A DNA stretch of 64,000 nt from an uncultured Oscillospiraceae bacterium. Lineage in GTDB: Bacteria; Bacillota; Clostridia; Oscillospirales; Acutalibacteraceae. The translations under genes and the position numbers were made by a program. Shown piece by piece: positions 1 to 9,654 of this stretch. The stretch covers positions 1 to 64,000 of the forward strand of contig URCA01000010.1 of NCBI GenBank assembly GCA_900546265.1, read 5' to 3'. The notes below the pieces were generated by a model that was not told the origin of the DNA, did not search any database, and worked only from the letters and a program-made list of their open reading frames with translations. The first letter of the stretch is position 1, and every line of letters begins with the position of its first letter.

Positions 1-13
1 CGTTACTCATGAC

Positions 14-88
14 GCGCCTTTAGGCGCTGCTGGTATCATGCCCTTTTAGGGCCATCATCCATGACCACGTCCTTTGGGCGTGGTCATG
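14..88. repeat. Cluster of three short hairpins at window edge
   Basis: Three inverted repeats lie in 75 bases: GCGCC/GGCGC at 14-27, GCCC/GGGC at 40-52, and CATGACCACG/CGTGGTCATG at 60-88. The last extends by three more pairs (one of them T-G on the plus strand) to a TTT loop. All three have a CCTTT-type loop (CCTTTAGG, CCCTTTTAGGG, CCTTTGG). They follow the stop codon of a minus-strand gene remnant, so they could be its 3' structures or the edge of a mobile or repetitive element. There is no T-run typical of an intrinsic terminator. Confidence 0.5.
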
Positions 89-89
89 A

Positions 90-233
90 CTATTCTACGG
101 TGAGTAAACTGCTCATAATCGTTGCCGGTTGCTTTTGATTTGCGCTGAGAGCCGACTCTGCCGCTTCAAGGATATGTTCCAAACCGGGACGGCCATCCGC
201 AGTGATTAAACGATACGACGGTAAATGCTGGGT
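90..233 (-). pseudogene. Degraded C-terminal gene fragment, possibly Gfo/Idh/MocA-type oxidoreductase
   Basis: On the minus strand an open frame reads into a stop codon at 90-92 and encodes about 47 residues ending in SLLTVE. It is closed upstream by an in-frame TGA at 234-236, beyond which the same frame stays open for a further 30 or so codons. There is no credible start or ribosome site. The stretch reading ADGRPGLEHILEAAESAL is reminiscent of the C-terminal helix of Gfo/Idh/MocA dehydrogenases, where a GxxGL turn is followed by an EAxxSA helix. That resemblance is weak. It is best read as the decayed 3' end of a gene whose remainder has been lost or lies in another frame. Confidence 0.25.
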
Positions 234-459
234 TCATAAAGAAATTTTATATTCATATGATAAAGCGTTTTCAGGCAGGAAAACGATGGCAGAAACTAAA
301 ATTCGAATTCTATTTCGCACATGGCAACGTCTATTTCCTATGGTAAAAACCAAGAGCAACGTGATATTCTATAAGCGCAATAATTTTCGTACAACGACGG
401 CAAAATTTGTTGAAAGCATCGAAAATCGACAAAAGGGTGAAAGAAAGGATGAAGCAAAT

Positions 460-2127
460 ATGTTGAGAAAAAAGACCTCCCGCGTTATCGCTTTTCTGAT
501 GACGATGCTGTTGCTCACAGGCGGGCTTACGGGCTGTAAGGGCAATCCGGATCCGATTGATGATCCGAGCTCATCCGGTTCAAATCCGGGTTCTTTCAGT
601 GCCAGCAGCGACGCGGCGGCTCCCTCCGGCGGCGATACGACCTCGCCGGAACAGACACCGGGGTCCAATGCGCCGGGCACTTCGAGCACTTCAAGCGGCC
701 GGACAAACAAACCGAACGGAACCACGAGCAACAACGGGGGCAACAACACCCCGGGAAGCAACACGGTAAAGGGTACCGTTACGCTGATGATCGCCGCCGA
801 CGCGGAAAAAGAAACGGCCGCTATGCTGAACGTGTTCAAAAAGAAATATCCGCAGGTGACCTTGAAAACACAGGTTGAAGGCGCCACCAACACGATCGGT
901 CAGGATTTGAGCAAGCTGTCGGCGGCCAAAAAGCTGCCGGACGTCGTGCTGTTTGGGACAGAAAACTTTGCGTATATCATGAGCCAGGGGTTGGCCTATC
1001 CGCTGGATAAGCTGTATGCGGCCGATCCGGACAAGAAGTATGCGTTCCAGGCGGGCATTGAAAACTACACCTATTTTAATCACCTATATGCGTTGCCCTT
1101 CCGGCTACAGTTCAATACCATCGGCGTCAATACCGATCTATTTGAAACGCTCAATTTGAAGGATCCGGGCTACAACTGGACGATTGCTCAGTTTGTGGAT
1201 ATGGCTAAAAAGGCGACCACTACCACGTATTCCGGCATCAATTACATTTTTGACAGCGGCGACCCTACTCACGGCTTGGATATTGGCTTAATGAACAGCC
1301 TTCTCCCCGATGGATTTGGACTGTATGGCTACAACATGAAAAACAATACCTTCAATTTTACAAATGGAGCGTGGGTAAAAGCCAAAGAGGTTTGCAAAAA
1401 TTTGACAAACACCCCCGGCCTGGTCGCCGACGATTTGAAGAAAACCAGCAGCGGTGGGAAAACCGCCTATGAGCAGAAATTCGGCAGCGGCGGCGACGCG
1501 ATGAAGGCCGGCAAGGTGCTGTTCACGAACACCCACTCCTGGCAGGCCAGCTGGTATGACGAGGTGAAGCACAACTGGGATTTCTATCCCTACCCGCGCA
1601 AGGATGACAAAACCAACCAGCGCATCCAGACTCACGTGGACTTTGTCTGTATGACCACGGCGGTGACGCAGGCCAACCGCGACGCAGCCTACGCGCTACT
1701 CAAGACCCTCAGCTACGATAAGGACGCCGCGATCGAATACGTCAAGTACTGTGAGTCGCAATACGCCAGCACCAAAAAGCGCACCCTCCTGACCCCCGCC
1801 TCGGCCCATCCCGACGTTATCGCGTATTACAGCAAATCGAAGGTTTACCCCAATGGTATGAAATATATGTATAAGCAGGTCATGGCCGATAAGAGCAACG
1901 TGTTTGTGGCCGACGTCAATAAAATCGTCCCGAACTTCTGGAACAATGTGACCCAGTATCAGACGCAGGTCGACGAGCAGATCGCTTCCGGCACCGCGCC
2001 CGCCTCTCTAGCTAAAACGCTGGAAACCAAGGTCAATGCCGCGTCAGCAAAGACCTGGGCAAATTTTGAAAAAAAGGTGAAAAGCGCCACGGACAAGTTT
2101 TACGAAAGCCATCCGTATGAAAAGTAA
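460..2127 (+). CDS. Extracellular sugar-binding lipoprotein (ABC solute-binding protein, family 1)
   Basis: This 555-residue protein is the substrate-capturing part of a CUT1-type sugar ABC transporter and should sit on the outer face of the membrane. The open frame extends upstream to 202, but the ATG at 460 is preceded by a GAAAGGA ribosome site and is followed directly by a signal peptide with a lipobox ending in cysteine (LTGC), so 460 is preferred. A Ser/Thr/Gly/Pro-rich linker of about 75 residues follows the lipid cysteine, then a solute-binding fold (VTLMIAAD... PDVVLFGTEN... LPFRLQFNTIGVNTDLFE). There are no permease genes next to it; the nearest are in the cassette starting at 9655. 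The second stand-alone binding protein at 34700 holds the same position relative to cassette B, so each cassette probably uses one. The ligand is unknown. Confidence 0.88.
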   Translation: MLRKKTSRVIAFLMTMLLLTGGLTGCKGNPDPIDDPSSSGSNPGSFSASSDAAAPSGGDTTSPEQTPGSNAPGTSSTSSGRTNKPNGTTSNNGGNNTPGSNTVKGTVTLMIAADAEKETAAMLNVFKKKYPQVTLKTQVEGATNTIGQDLSKLSAAKKLPDVVLFGTENFAYIMSQGLAYPLDKLYAADPDKKYAFQAGIENYTYFNHLYALPFRLQFNTIGVNTDLFETLNLKDPGYNWTIAQFVDMAKKATTTTYSGINYIFDSGDPTHGLDIGLMNSLLPDGFGLYGYNMKNNTFNFTNGAWVKAKEVCKNLTNTPGLVADDLKKTSSGGKTAYEQKFGSGGDAMKAGKVLFTNTHSWQASWYDEVKHNWDFYPYPRKDDKTNQRIQTHVDFVCMTTAVTQANRDAAYALLKTLSYDKDAAIEYVKYCESQYASTKKRTLLTPASAHPDVIAYYSKSKVYPNGMKYMYKQVMADKSNVFVADVNKIVPNFWNNVTQYQTQVDEQIASGTAPASLAKTLETKVNAASAKTWANFEKKVKSATDKFYESHPYEK

Positions 2128-2178
2128 ATCCTTGGGTAAACGCCGATTTTCCATACCAAAAAAGGAGTGTTCGTGCTG

Positions 2179-3849
2179 ATGAAAGCGAGACAATGCCTGG
2201 CGGCTGTTCTCTCGGTGCTGCTGCTGACGACCGTAACCGCCTGTAATGGCGGACCAGCATCACCGAGCAGCGAACAGCGCCCCACGTCGGAGGCGGCTAC
2301 CTCGACAGCCGCCTCGACAACGGAAACCACCAGTGGAGAAACGGGAGAGACGGAGCCTTCTTCAGAGGAAACCAGCCCGACGGAATCCGAATCGAAGCCA
2401 TCGCGCAGTCCTATTAAGAATCCATCGACAGCCACGACGACCACCACCACGACGATAAAAAAGCCGGTGAAGTATATGTACCAGTTCAGCGATGCTGCCC
2501 GCGTTTATCTGTCCAATAGCAAGTCGACCTTTGTGCGCCAGAATGACGCGTTCAAGATCTACAGCAAGAAAAACCTGGACGCTTCCACCGGTCTGATTGT
2601 GGAGTTTGACGCCAATGTGACCGAGCACGAGATCGAGGGCTTCGGCGGCGCTATGACCGACACCTCCGCGCAGATGCTGTCCGCCCTGCCGGAGAAGACC
2701 CGTGAAATGCTCATGGAGAAGCTTTTTGACGCGGAGAAGGGTATCGGCCTGTCGATGATCCGCGGCTGCGTTGGCTCCAGCGACTTTGCCACCGAATACT
2801 ATACGTACGACGACATGCCGGAAGGGGAAGAGGACTGGGATCTGAAACACTTTGACATGTCCTACGACCACAAGCAGATCATCCCCCTGATGAAGGACGC
2901 CATGGCGATCAACAAGAACATAAAGTTCCTGCTCTCCCCCTGGACGCCTCCGCTGTGGATGAAGACCAATTACAAGTGGCAGGGTTCTTCCGGCGCCATG
3001 CTGCGTGTGGATTGCTACGACGTTTACGCCCAATATCTGGTTAAGACCATCCAGGGCTATGAGGCGGCAGGCATCCCGATTTACGCCCTGACCATCCAGA
3101 ACGAGCCGCAGGGCCGGGTCGGCTGGCCGGGCTGCATCTGGGACGGCGATCAGATGGCCGATTTCATTTCCCTTTCCCTGCGCCCCGCCATGAACGCCAA
3201 CGGGATTACCAGCAAGCTGTGGGCCTGGGATCATAATTATGCCGATTACTTGTTTCCCTTAACCATCCTGGCCCAGTGCAAGGACGATATTGACGGTATC
3301 GCCTGGCATTGGTACGACGGCACCCCGGAGCAGATGAAGGAAGTCAGCGATTATTACGAAGATGTGCCGATGTACATTACCGAGAACGGCACGGCGATTG
3401 GCACCTTTGACAATCAGCTGCGGGAAATGGCCAGCGGCTGCGTCCGCGCTCTTCGCGGCGGCGCGCGCAACTACATCACCTGGAACCTAGCTTTAGACCT
3501 AAAGGGCGGCCCCACCTATAACAACATCAACAACGGCTGCTCCGGCATCATCCGGTTCGACGAGACGGGAGAAAACATCCAGTATACGGCGGAGTATTTC
3601 GGGTTTGCGCACTTCAGCAAGTTCATCCACGTGGGCGCTAAAGTGGTTACCTCCACCGATACCGGCGCCGCGACCAAGTACAACCAGGTCAATCTGGTGA
3701 CCCGTAACCCCAATGGATCCATGACCGCGGTTCTGGTCAACAATGAAAAGACCGAGAAGGTATTCAAGCTTGTCATGGGCGATCAGGTCATGGAAGTGCC
3801 GATCGCGGGCAGAAGCGTTATCACTGTCACGTGGGACGCCAATGCGTGA
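2179..3849 (+). CDS. Secreted glycoside hydrolase family 30 lipoprotein
   Basis: This is a 556-residue retaining glycosidase of family GH30 (clan A barrel plus side beta-domain). A signal peptide with lipobox (VTAC) and a Thr/Ser-rich linker of about 65 residues tether the catalytic domain outside the cell. The expected motifs are present: GFGGAMTDTSA near the domain start, SPWTPPLWMKTN, the acid/base Glu in TIQNEP (E309), the nucleophile Glu in YITENG (E402), and a C-terminal TWNLALDLKGGP and HFSKFI stretch typical of glucosylceramidase-like members. The ATG at 2179 lies 11 bases after AGGAG; an in-frame GTG at 2167 overlaps that site and is rejected. Known GH30 activities include beta-glucosidase, beta-xylosidase and beta-1,6-glucanase, and the sequence alone does not decide between them. 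Confidence 0.9.
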   Translation: MKARQCLAAVLSVLLLTTVTACNGGPASPSSEQRPTSEAATSTAASTTETTSGETGETEPSSEETSPTESESKPSRSPIKNPSTATTTTTTTIKKPVKYMYQFSDAARVYLSNSKSTFVRQNDAFKIYSKKNLDASTGLIVEFDANVTEHEIEGFGGAMTDTSAQMLSALPEKTREMLMEKLFDAEKGIGLSMIRGCVGSSDFATEYYTYDDMPEGEEDWDLKHFDMSYDHKQIIPLMKDAMAINKNIKFLLSPWTPPLWMKTNYKWQGSSGAMLRVDCYDVYAQYLVKTIQGYEAAGIPIYALTIQNEPQGRVGWPGCIWDGDQMADFISLSLRPAMNANGITSKLWAWDHNYADYLFPLTILAQCKDDIDGIAWHWYDGTPEQMKEVSDYYEDVPMYITENGTAIGTFDNQLREMASGCVRALRGGARNYITWNLALDLKGGPTYNNINNGCSGIIRFDETGENIQYTAEYFGFAHFSKFIHVGAKVVTSTDTGAATKYNQVNLVTRNPNGSMTAVLVNNEKTEKVFKLVMGDQVMEVPIAGRSVITVTWDANA

Positions 3850-3886
3850 AAACCAAGCAAAAGGGAAAAGGGGGTTATGTTAACTC

Positions 3887-6800
3887 ATGAAACGGAGAAA
3901 TCTACTGGCTATTCTCTCAACGGTTTCGGTTCTCCTGGCTTCCACGCCTTTGCTCTGGCTGCAGGCGGATACCGCCCCGGCCATGAAACGCATGGAAGCG
4001 GAAACCAACGCCTCGCTGAATCTGTACTGCAACCTTGAAGACGGCGGTTCGGGAAAAGTGGTCGGCGGCAGCGTGGGGGTGGATGTGAGCCAGACCCTGG
4101 CGGAGATTCAGGCCGGTGGCCTGGACAAGAGCAAGACCTCCTATGCGGAGTATACAGTCAGCGCCCCGGCCGCCGGGGAATACGCCGTGCGTATCGGGGC
4201 CGTCATGGGAGCCGGAAACGCGGTTGCCGACTATCCCGCGGCGGTGGTGGTCAATAACGGCAAAGGCGGCGACGTGTATCCGGCTACATTCCATTACGAT
4301 GAAGCCAATACCTGGGCCGTGGGGGAAACCACTGTGACCATCCGGCTTCAGGAAGGAGAGAACCGGATCGCCTGCACCGGAATACTCAAAGACATTCTGG
4401 ATGCCGGCGCAGGATGGGCCTATTGCAATCAGGATTATCTGGAGATTGACGGCCGCCTGACGGCCGCTCCCATCACGCGTATGTGGGCGGTCAACGACGC
4501 CGTGGCCAACCTGTACAGCGTGGATGGCAGTAAGCTGGGCGGCGGCAGGGACGCCACCCAGACCATTGCGGACATAGAAAAAGACGGCATCAACCAAGCG
4601 GCCACCTCCTATGCAGAATACAGCGTGTATGCGCCGGAGGACGGCGAGTATTCGATTACGGTAGGCGCTATCCTGGGGGCGGCGAGTGCGCTGGATACCT
4701 ATACCACAGCCGTAGTGGTCAACGACGGCGGTCCGGGCCGTGTCTATCGGGCAGACTTTCGTTTTAATCCGGCCACCGGCTATACGGGTAACGGCGCGGC
4801 CTGTACGGTACGGGTCAGCCTGGTGGAAGGCCGCAACGTCATTCGCTGCACCACCGTCACCAAGGACGTGCTGAATACCGGCGTGGCGTGGGCCTATTGC
4901 AACATGAACTATTTGGATCTGGACAACCGCCTGGCCACGGTTCCCGCGCCGATCCGCATGGAGGCGGAGCGGGACGCCGCGCTGAATATGTACGGCAAGC
5001 TGGACAACGACGGCACTACCGTGGGCGATAGCATCACCAGCATCCAGACAGCGGCGGACATTAAGGCCAACGGCCTGGACGACGCCAAAACCTCCTATGT
5101 GGAATACCGGGTAGAGGCCCCCGCTGCCGGCGCCTATACGCTCCGTGTAGGAGCGGTAGTGGGCGCAAATGCGCCGCAGAGCGACTATCCCGCCGTGGTG
5201 GTGGTCAACGGCAGCAACGCCTATGACGCGGTGTTCCATTTCGATGAAGCGACAGCTTACGCGCACGGCGAAGCGACGGTTACCGTCCAGCTGGTTCAAG
5301 GGACCAACCGCATCGCCTGCACCAGCATGCTCCAGGATGTTCTGGACGCGGGGGCGGAATGGGCCTATTGCAATCAGGATTATTTGGAGATGGACGGCCG
5401 TCTGACGCCCAAGCCGGTGAACCGCCTGCAGGCGGAAAATGGCAACTACAACAACAAGCTCAACGCCGGGGAGGGCGGCGGCACTGGCCGCGTGCTGGGC
5501 GGCAGCACTACCAGCAGCCAAACCCTGGAGGACATCAAGGCCAACGGATGGGATCGGACGGCGGCCTCCTATGTGGAGTATAAGGTTAGCGCCCCGGCGG
5601 ATGGAACCTACGAGATCCGTGTCGGCGCCATGATGGGCGGCGGCAGCGAGCAGTATCCCACCGCGGTTATAGTCAATAACGGCAAGGGAACCGATGTGTA
5701 CGCGGCGGACTTCCGCTTCAATCCGGGAAGAAATTGGGTACCGGCGGCTTCGGTTTCCCTTAAGGTGAACCTGAAGAAAGGGGTCAACAGCATCATCACC
5801 ACCGCTCTTATCGGCGGATCCGGGGGATGGATGAACCTGGACTATTTGGACGATGTGGAGGGACGGCTGACCCATCTTCACGCCAACCGTGTGGACGCCA
5901 ACGCGGAAAAGCTGGTGCTGAACAACTACAGCCGCACGGACAGCGGCGTTGGTTACGGCAATTTTGAGGAACTGAAAAACAAGGTTTCCCTGGACAACCT
6001 GATGGAAGACGGGAATCTGGAAAACACGCCCTATGTCCAGATGGTGGTAACGGCGCCGGAGGACGGCGAGTATCCTATCCACGTGTACTACAATACCGGC
6101 GCCGATCCGGCCAAGGCGGCTTTGGGCGTGGTGACGGCGGACAATACCCTGATCAAGGGAACGCTCCAAGGAAATTGGGGCGGAAACGCGGAAATCCGGC
6201 TTCCCTTAAAAAAAGGGGACAACAAACTGATTTTCACCATGCCCCTGCCCAAGGACGCCGCCAGCCTGGCGGGCTATGATTGGGGGAACGGCTGGGCCGA
6301 TCTGTACTACTTCCTTCTCTGGGACGGCCTGACCCTGGCCGAAGAGGTGTGGGAAGATGTAGACTTTGTCCGCATGGAAGCGGAAACGGACGCCCGCCTG
6401 AACGCCTATGGAACGCTGGAGGGCTCTGCGGAGAACCCCAGCGGTACCGGTATCACCGTGGGCGGTGGCGTGGATGTCAAGAGTATGCCCACCTATGCCG
6501 ATGTGGCGGCCAACGGCCTGAGCAGCAGCGCTTCTTATGTGGAGTATACCGTAAACGCGCCGGAGGCTGGGGAGTATGACGTCGTTATGGGCGTCCGGCT
6601 GGGAGCCGGCCAGGCGCTGGCTGTTTATCCGGCGGCCATCGTGGTCAACGGCGGTGGACAAGGAAATGTCTATCCGGCCAATTTCCGGTTCGATCCGGCG
6701 ACGGAGTTCGCCAATACGGCAGCCTGCCGGGTGCGGATTACACTGCGGGAGGGACTGAACCGTATTGCCTGCACCAACGTGCTCAAGGATGCGGTAAGCG

Positions 6801-8599
6801 GCGACTCGTGCTGGGCCTATATCAACCAGGATTACCTGGACGTGGAGGATCGCCTGGAGCCGGTATCTTATGAAAAGCCGATCCGCATGGAAGCCGAAAC
6901 GGACGCCTATCTGAACCTCTACGGCAACCCCGAGGGGACCGAGGAGAACCCCAGCGGCACTGGCGTTACCGTGGGCGGCAGCGCGGATATTCACAATGTG
7001 CAGACCTATGCGGATATCGCGGCCAACGGCCTGGACAGCGTTTATACCTCCTATGCGGAGTACACGGTGGACGCGCCGGAAGCCGGTGAATATGAGGTGA
7101 TCGTCGGCGTACGACTGGGCGCGGACAAGAACTTTTCCCTCTATCCGGCAGCGGTGGTGGTCAACGGCGGCGGCCAGGGAAACGTCTACAAAGCGGACTT
7201 TGTGTTTGATCCGGCTGTGAGCTTTGTCAATACCGCCGCGTGTGTTGTGCGTGTCAGCCTACAGAAGGGGCTCAACCGGATCGCCTGTACCAGCGTTCTG
7301 AAGGATATGGTGGACGCGGGCGCGGCCTGGGCCTATGCCAACCAGGATTACCTGGATTTAGATTCCCAGCTGACCCCGGTTCCCTATGAAAAGCCGGCGC
7401 GCTATGAGAGCGAGCTTTATGCCATGCCCAACCAAATCGCCATCCAAACCGGCCGGGAAGACTATTCGGGTGGCGGCTGCCTTGGCGCTGCCAACAACGC
7501 CTACGTCCAGACGCTGGCCGATATTCAGGCAAACGGCATCGACGGTATGCGCACGGCATTTGCCGATTATCAGATAGTCGCGGAGCAAGCAGGGACCTAT
7601 GCGGTCTACATCGGCATGAGGTATGGCGTCTGGTCGTCCTCGGGAGATACGGCGCCGATCGACAAAGCCTATATGGTCGTGGAATGCGGCGATTTCCGCC
7701 AGGTGATCGAAGCGCCGGTAGCGGGCGTTCAAAACCGTGTGTTCACGGTGCAGGTTCCCTTCACGGCGGGCGGCAACGTCCTGCGGATTTCCGGCTTTAC
7801 CGCCGATTCCAAGTTCGAGACTGGCGATGTTTGGACGGATTTCGACTACATCGAGCTGCCAAAGGAATTGGCGGCGGAGCCTTTCGGCGGAACCGTCGAA
7901 GCGGAAAATTCGGAAAATTACAACTACTCTCTGCAATATGACGAGAGCATGTCCGGCGGCAAATATCTGGGCGGCGCCGATTATAATAGGCTGGATGAGA
8001 GCCGGGTAACCTTTGATACCCTCACGCAGGAGGTTATGGAAGAGATTCCTCATGTCCGCTTCACTCTGAACGCGAAGAAGGCTGGTTTGTATAGCGTGGC
8101 GCTTCGTTTTCGGTCAGGCTGTGCGGATGAGGTTCTGCCGGAGGAGGCGTGGCTTGCCGTCGTGACGAATGACGATTTTGGCAAAAAGCAGAAGCTGAAG
8201 TTTATTCCCGGAGAATTTAATATGTATACCCTCGCGTTCGTGGTGGAATTGCAAGAGGGGGAAAACACCTTGCTGGCGACCTCCCCGCTATGCGAATTCC
8301 GTCCGGTGGAGGATGGCCGCGTCGACATGTGGGCGGACATTGACTGCCTGTACCTGGGAGGCGGCCTGTCGGTAGGCGACAGTTTCGTCTCGGGCGAGGA
8401 CAATACGGGCGATTCGCAGCTGAACGTCAAACCACAGCGGCCGATACCTCCGGATGATTCGACCGCGCCCGTCGATCCCGGCGCCCCGGATACCGGGGTT
8501 GCGTCCGGCACCGTGTATGCGCTGGCCGCCGGCTGCGGCGCTTTGGCGGCTGCGATACTATTCTGCCGTCGAATGAGCCGAAGAAAGACAAAGCAATAG
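3887..8599 (+). CDS. Giant surface protein with nine carbohydrate-binding-like modules and PDTG wall-sorting tail
   Basis: This protein has 1570 residues. It starts with a signal peptide (cleavage near residue 28) and then carries nine tandem beta-sandwich modules of about 150-175 residues resembling CBM6/CBM35-type domains. Most modules open with a signature like RMEAETDAxLNxYG, contain YVEYxVxAPxAGxYxxxVG, and close with NRIACT...WAYxNQDYLDxDxRL. The fourth, fifth, eighth and ninth are more divergent. No catalytic domain is visible. The C-terminus has a short Pro/Asp-rich spacer, an APDTG motif, a hydrophobic stretch and an Arg/Lys tail, which is the layout of a sortase signal with a non-canonical motif. 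It lies between the GH30 and GH43 genes and is followed by a terminator. A role in holding polysaccharide at the cell wall is inferred. Confidence 0.8.
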   Translation: MKRRNLLAILSTVSVLLASTPLLWLQADTAPAMKRMEAETNASLNLYCNLEDGGSGKVVGGSVGVDVSQTLAEIQAGGLDKSKTSYAEYTVSAPAAGEYAVRIGAVMGAGNAVADYPAAVVVNNGKGGDVYPATFHYDEANTWAVGETTVTIRLQEGENRIACTGILKDILDAGAGWAYCNQDYLEIDGRLTAAPITRMWAVNDAVANLYSVDGSKLGGGRDATQTIADIEKDGINQAATSYAEYSVYAPEDGEYSITVGAILGAASALDTYTTAVVVNDGGPGRVYRADFRFNPATGYTGNGAACTVRVSLVEGRNVIRCTTVTKDVLNTGVAWAYCNMNYLDLDNRLATVPAPIRMEAERDAALNMYGKLDNDGTTVGDSITSIQTAADIKANGLDDAKTSYVEYRVEAPAAGAYTLRVGAVVGANAPQSDYPAVVVVNGSNAYDAVFHFDEATAYAHGEATVTVQLVQGTNRIACTSMLQDVLDAGAEWAYCNQDYLEMDGRLTPKPVNRLQAENGNYNNKLNAGEGGGTGRVLGGSTTSSQTLEDIKANGWDRTAASYVEYKVSAPADGTYEIRVGAMMGGGSEQYPTAVIVNNGKGTDVYAADFRFNPGRNWVPAASVSLKVNLKKGVNSIITTALIGGSGGWMNLDYLDDVEGRLTHLHANRVDANAEKLVLNNYSRTDSGVGYGNFEELKNKVSLDNLMEDGNLENTPYVQMVVTAPEDGEYPIHVYYNTGADPAKAALGVVTADNTLIKGTLQGNWGGNAEIRLPLKKGDNKLIFTMPLPKDAASLAGYDWGNGWADLYYFLLWDGLTLAEEVWEDVDFVRMEAETDARLNAYGTLEGSAENPSGTGITVGGGVDVKSMPTYADVAANGLSSSASYVEYTVNAPEAGEYDVVMGVRLGAGQALAVYPAAIVVNGGGQGNVYPANFRFDPATEFANTAACRVRITLREGLNRIACTNVLKDAVSGDSCWAYINQDYLDVEDRLEPVSYEKPIRMEAETDAYLNLYGNPEGTEENPSGTGVTVGGSADIHNVQTYADIAANGLDSVYTSYAEYTVDAPEAGEYEVIVGVRLGADKNFSLYPAAVVVNGGGQGNVYKADFVFDPAVSFVNTAACVVRVSLQKGLNRIACTSVLKDMVDAGAAWAYANQDYLDLDSQLTPVPYEKPARYESELYAMPNQIAIQTGREDYSGGGCLGAANNAYVQTLADIQANGIDGMRTAFADYQIVAEQAGTYAVYIGMRYGVWSSSGDTAPIDKAYMVVECGDFRQVIEAPVAGVQNRVFTVQVPFTAGGNVLRISGFTADSKFETGDVWTDFDYIELPKELAAEPFGGTVEAENSENYNYSLQYDESMSGGKYLGGADYNRLDESRVTFDTLTQEVMEEIPHVRFTLNAKKAGLYSVALRFRSGCADEVLPEEAWLAVVTNDDFGKKQKLKFIPGEFNMYTLAFVVELQEGENTLLATSPLCEFRPVEDGRVDMWADIDCLYLGGGLSVGDSFVSGEDNTGDSQLNVKPQRPIPPDDSTAPVDPGAPDTGVASGTVYALAAGCGALAAAILFCRRMSRRKTKQ
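3985..8370 (+). repeat. Nine tandem coding repeats (beta-sandwich modules)
   Basis: Module starts are visible near 3985, 4480, 4950, 5410, 5880, 6365, 6880, 7395 and 7885. Modules 6 and 7 are the closest pair, sharing an ENPSGTGxTVGG insert and the phrase VNGGGQGNVY, which suggests a recent duplication. The other copies share only the spaced consensus, so they are older. Confidence 0.75.
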
Positions 8600-8605
8600 G
8601 CGTCG

Positions 8606-8646
8606 TGTGGCGGGTGTGCCGTGATTGGGCCCACCCGCCACATTTT
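8606..8646 (+). terminator. Intrinsic terminator after the giant surface protein
   Basis: An 11-bp perfect stem (TGTGGCGGGTG at 8606-8616, CACCCGCCACA at 8632-8642) is followed by TTTT. It begins seven bases after the stop codon at 8599 and ends about 70 bases before the next start, so the GH43 gene may have separate transcription. Confidence 0.7.
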
Positions 8647-8715
8647 CCACCGGCCACACACCGATGGGGAAATACGGCGGGAGAGATACGATTTTCCAAA
8701 GGAGTTTATCTGACT

Positions 8716-9612
8716 ATGGCCAAAAGTTGTCGGTTCAATCCGATTGTGGGCGGACATTATGCCGATCCGGAGGCCCGGTTTTATGAGGGCCGGTACTGGA
8801 TTTATGCAACCTGTTCGCAGCCTTTTGAATTGCAGAAAAATCTGACCGCGTTTTCCTCGACGGATCGGATTCATTGGACAGCGCATGAAAATCTTGTGGA
8901 GATGCGGGATTTCCCATGGGTTGAGCGGGCCGTCTGGGCCCCCACGGTTATTCAACATAAGGATAAGTATTATTTGGTTTTTGCTTCCAACGACATACAC
9001 AGCGACGAGGAGCCGGGCGGCCTTGAAATCGCCGTATCGGATTCTCCTGCCGGTCCGTTCCGCGGGTGGCTGGGACGGCCGCTGATAGGGGAAATCCTCA
9101 ACGGCGCGCAGCCGATTGACGCCCATCTGTTCCAGGACGACGACGGAACCGTTTACCTGTATTACGGGGGCTGGGGTCATTGCAACGCAGCCATACTGAA
9201 CGATCGGATGGATGGCTTCCAGCCGCTCGGCGACGGCCAGTATTTGCGGGAGATCACCCCGGAGCGGTATGTCGAGGGCCCCTGTATGATCAAGCGGGAT
9301 GGGCTGTATTATTTCCTCTGGTCCACCGGCCAGTGGGCGGGAGACGACTATGCGGTGCTGTATGGCGTTTCCCGTTCGCCGCTGGGGCCGTTTCCCTGCA
9401 TGGGGACTGTGCTGGAAACGGACGAAGCAATCGCCCGCTCGCCCGGCCATAACAGCTACTTGTATTTGCCGGACAGCGATAGCTATTATATCGTCTATCA
9501 TCGGCGGGAAATACCGGATGCCGGTGCCCATGCCCGCCGTTTATGCATGGATAAAATGGTTTTGAAAGACGGACGGATATTCCCGGTGACCATGACGCGC
9601 GGCGGGTTTTGA
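8716..9612 (+). CDS. Glycoside hydrolase family 43 enzyme, cytosolic
   Basis: This is a 298-residue, single-domain five-bladed propeller glycosidase of GH43, a family of beta-xylosidases and alpha-L-arabinofuranosidases. The three conserved acids are in place: Asp17 in YADPE (general base), Asp135 in QPIDAH (pKa-modulating) and Glu187 in YVEGP (general acid). There is no signal peptide, so it should act on imported oligosaccharides. The reading frame is open upstream to 8605, but the ATG at 8716 follows AAAGGAG by ten bases and gives a normal GH43 N-terminus, whereas the upstream extension is unlike the family. The family lacks a long C-terminal beta-sandwich here, as in the short GH43 subfamilies. 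Confidence 0.88.
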   Translation: MAKSCRFNPIVGGHYADPEARFYEGRYWIYATCSQPFELQKNLTAFSSTDRIHWTAHENLVEMRDFPWVERAVWAPTVIQHKDKYYLVFASNDIHSDEEPGGLEIAVSDSPAGPFRGWLGRPLIGEILNGAQPIDAHLFQDDDGTVYLYYGGWGHCNAAILNDRMDGFQPLGDGQYLREITPERYVEGPCMIKRDGLYYFLWSTGQWAGDDYAVLYGVSRSPLGPFPCMGTVLETDEAIARSPGHNSYLYLPDSDSYYIVYHRREIPDAGAHARRLCMDKMVLKDGRIFPVTMTRGGF

Positions 9613-9654
9613 GCACGCCGTTCGGCCGTCCATATGTAGAGAGGAGAATGCCCA

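Noticed and set aside
3917..6169. A 750-codon minus-strand frame
   Set aside because: It mirrors the repeats of the plus-strand surface protein and has a His/Arg-rich composition typical of a shadow frame.
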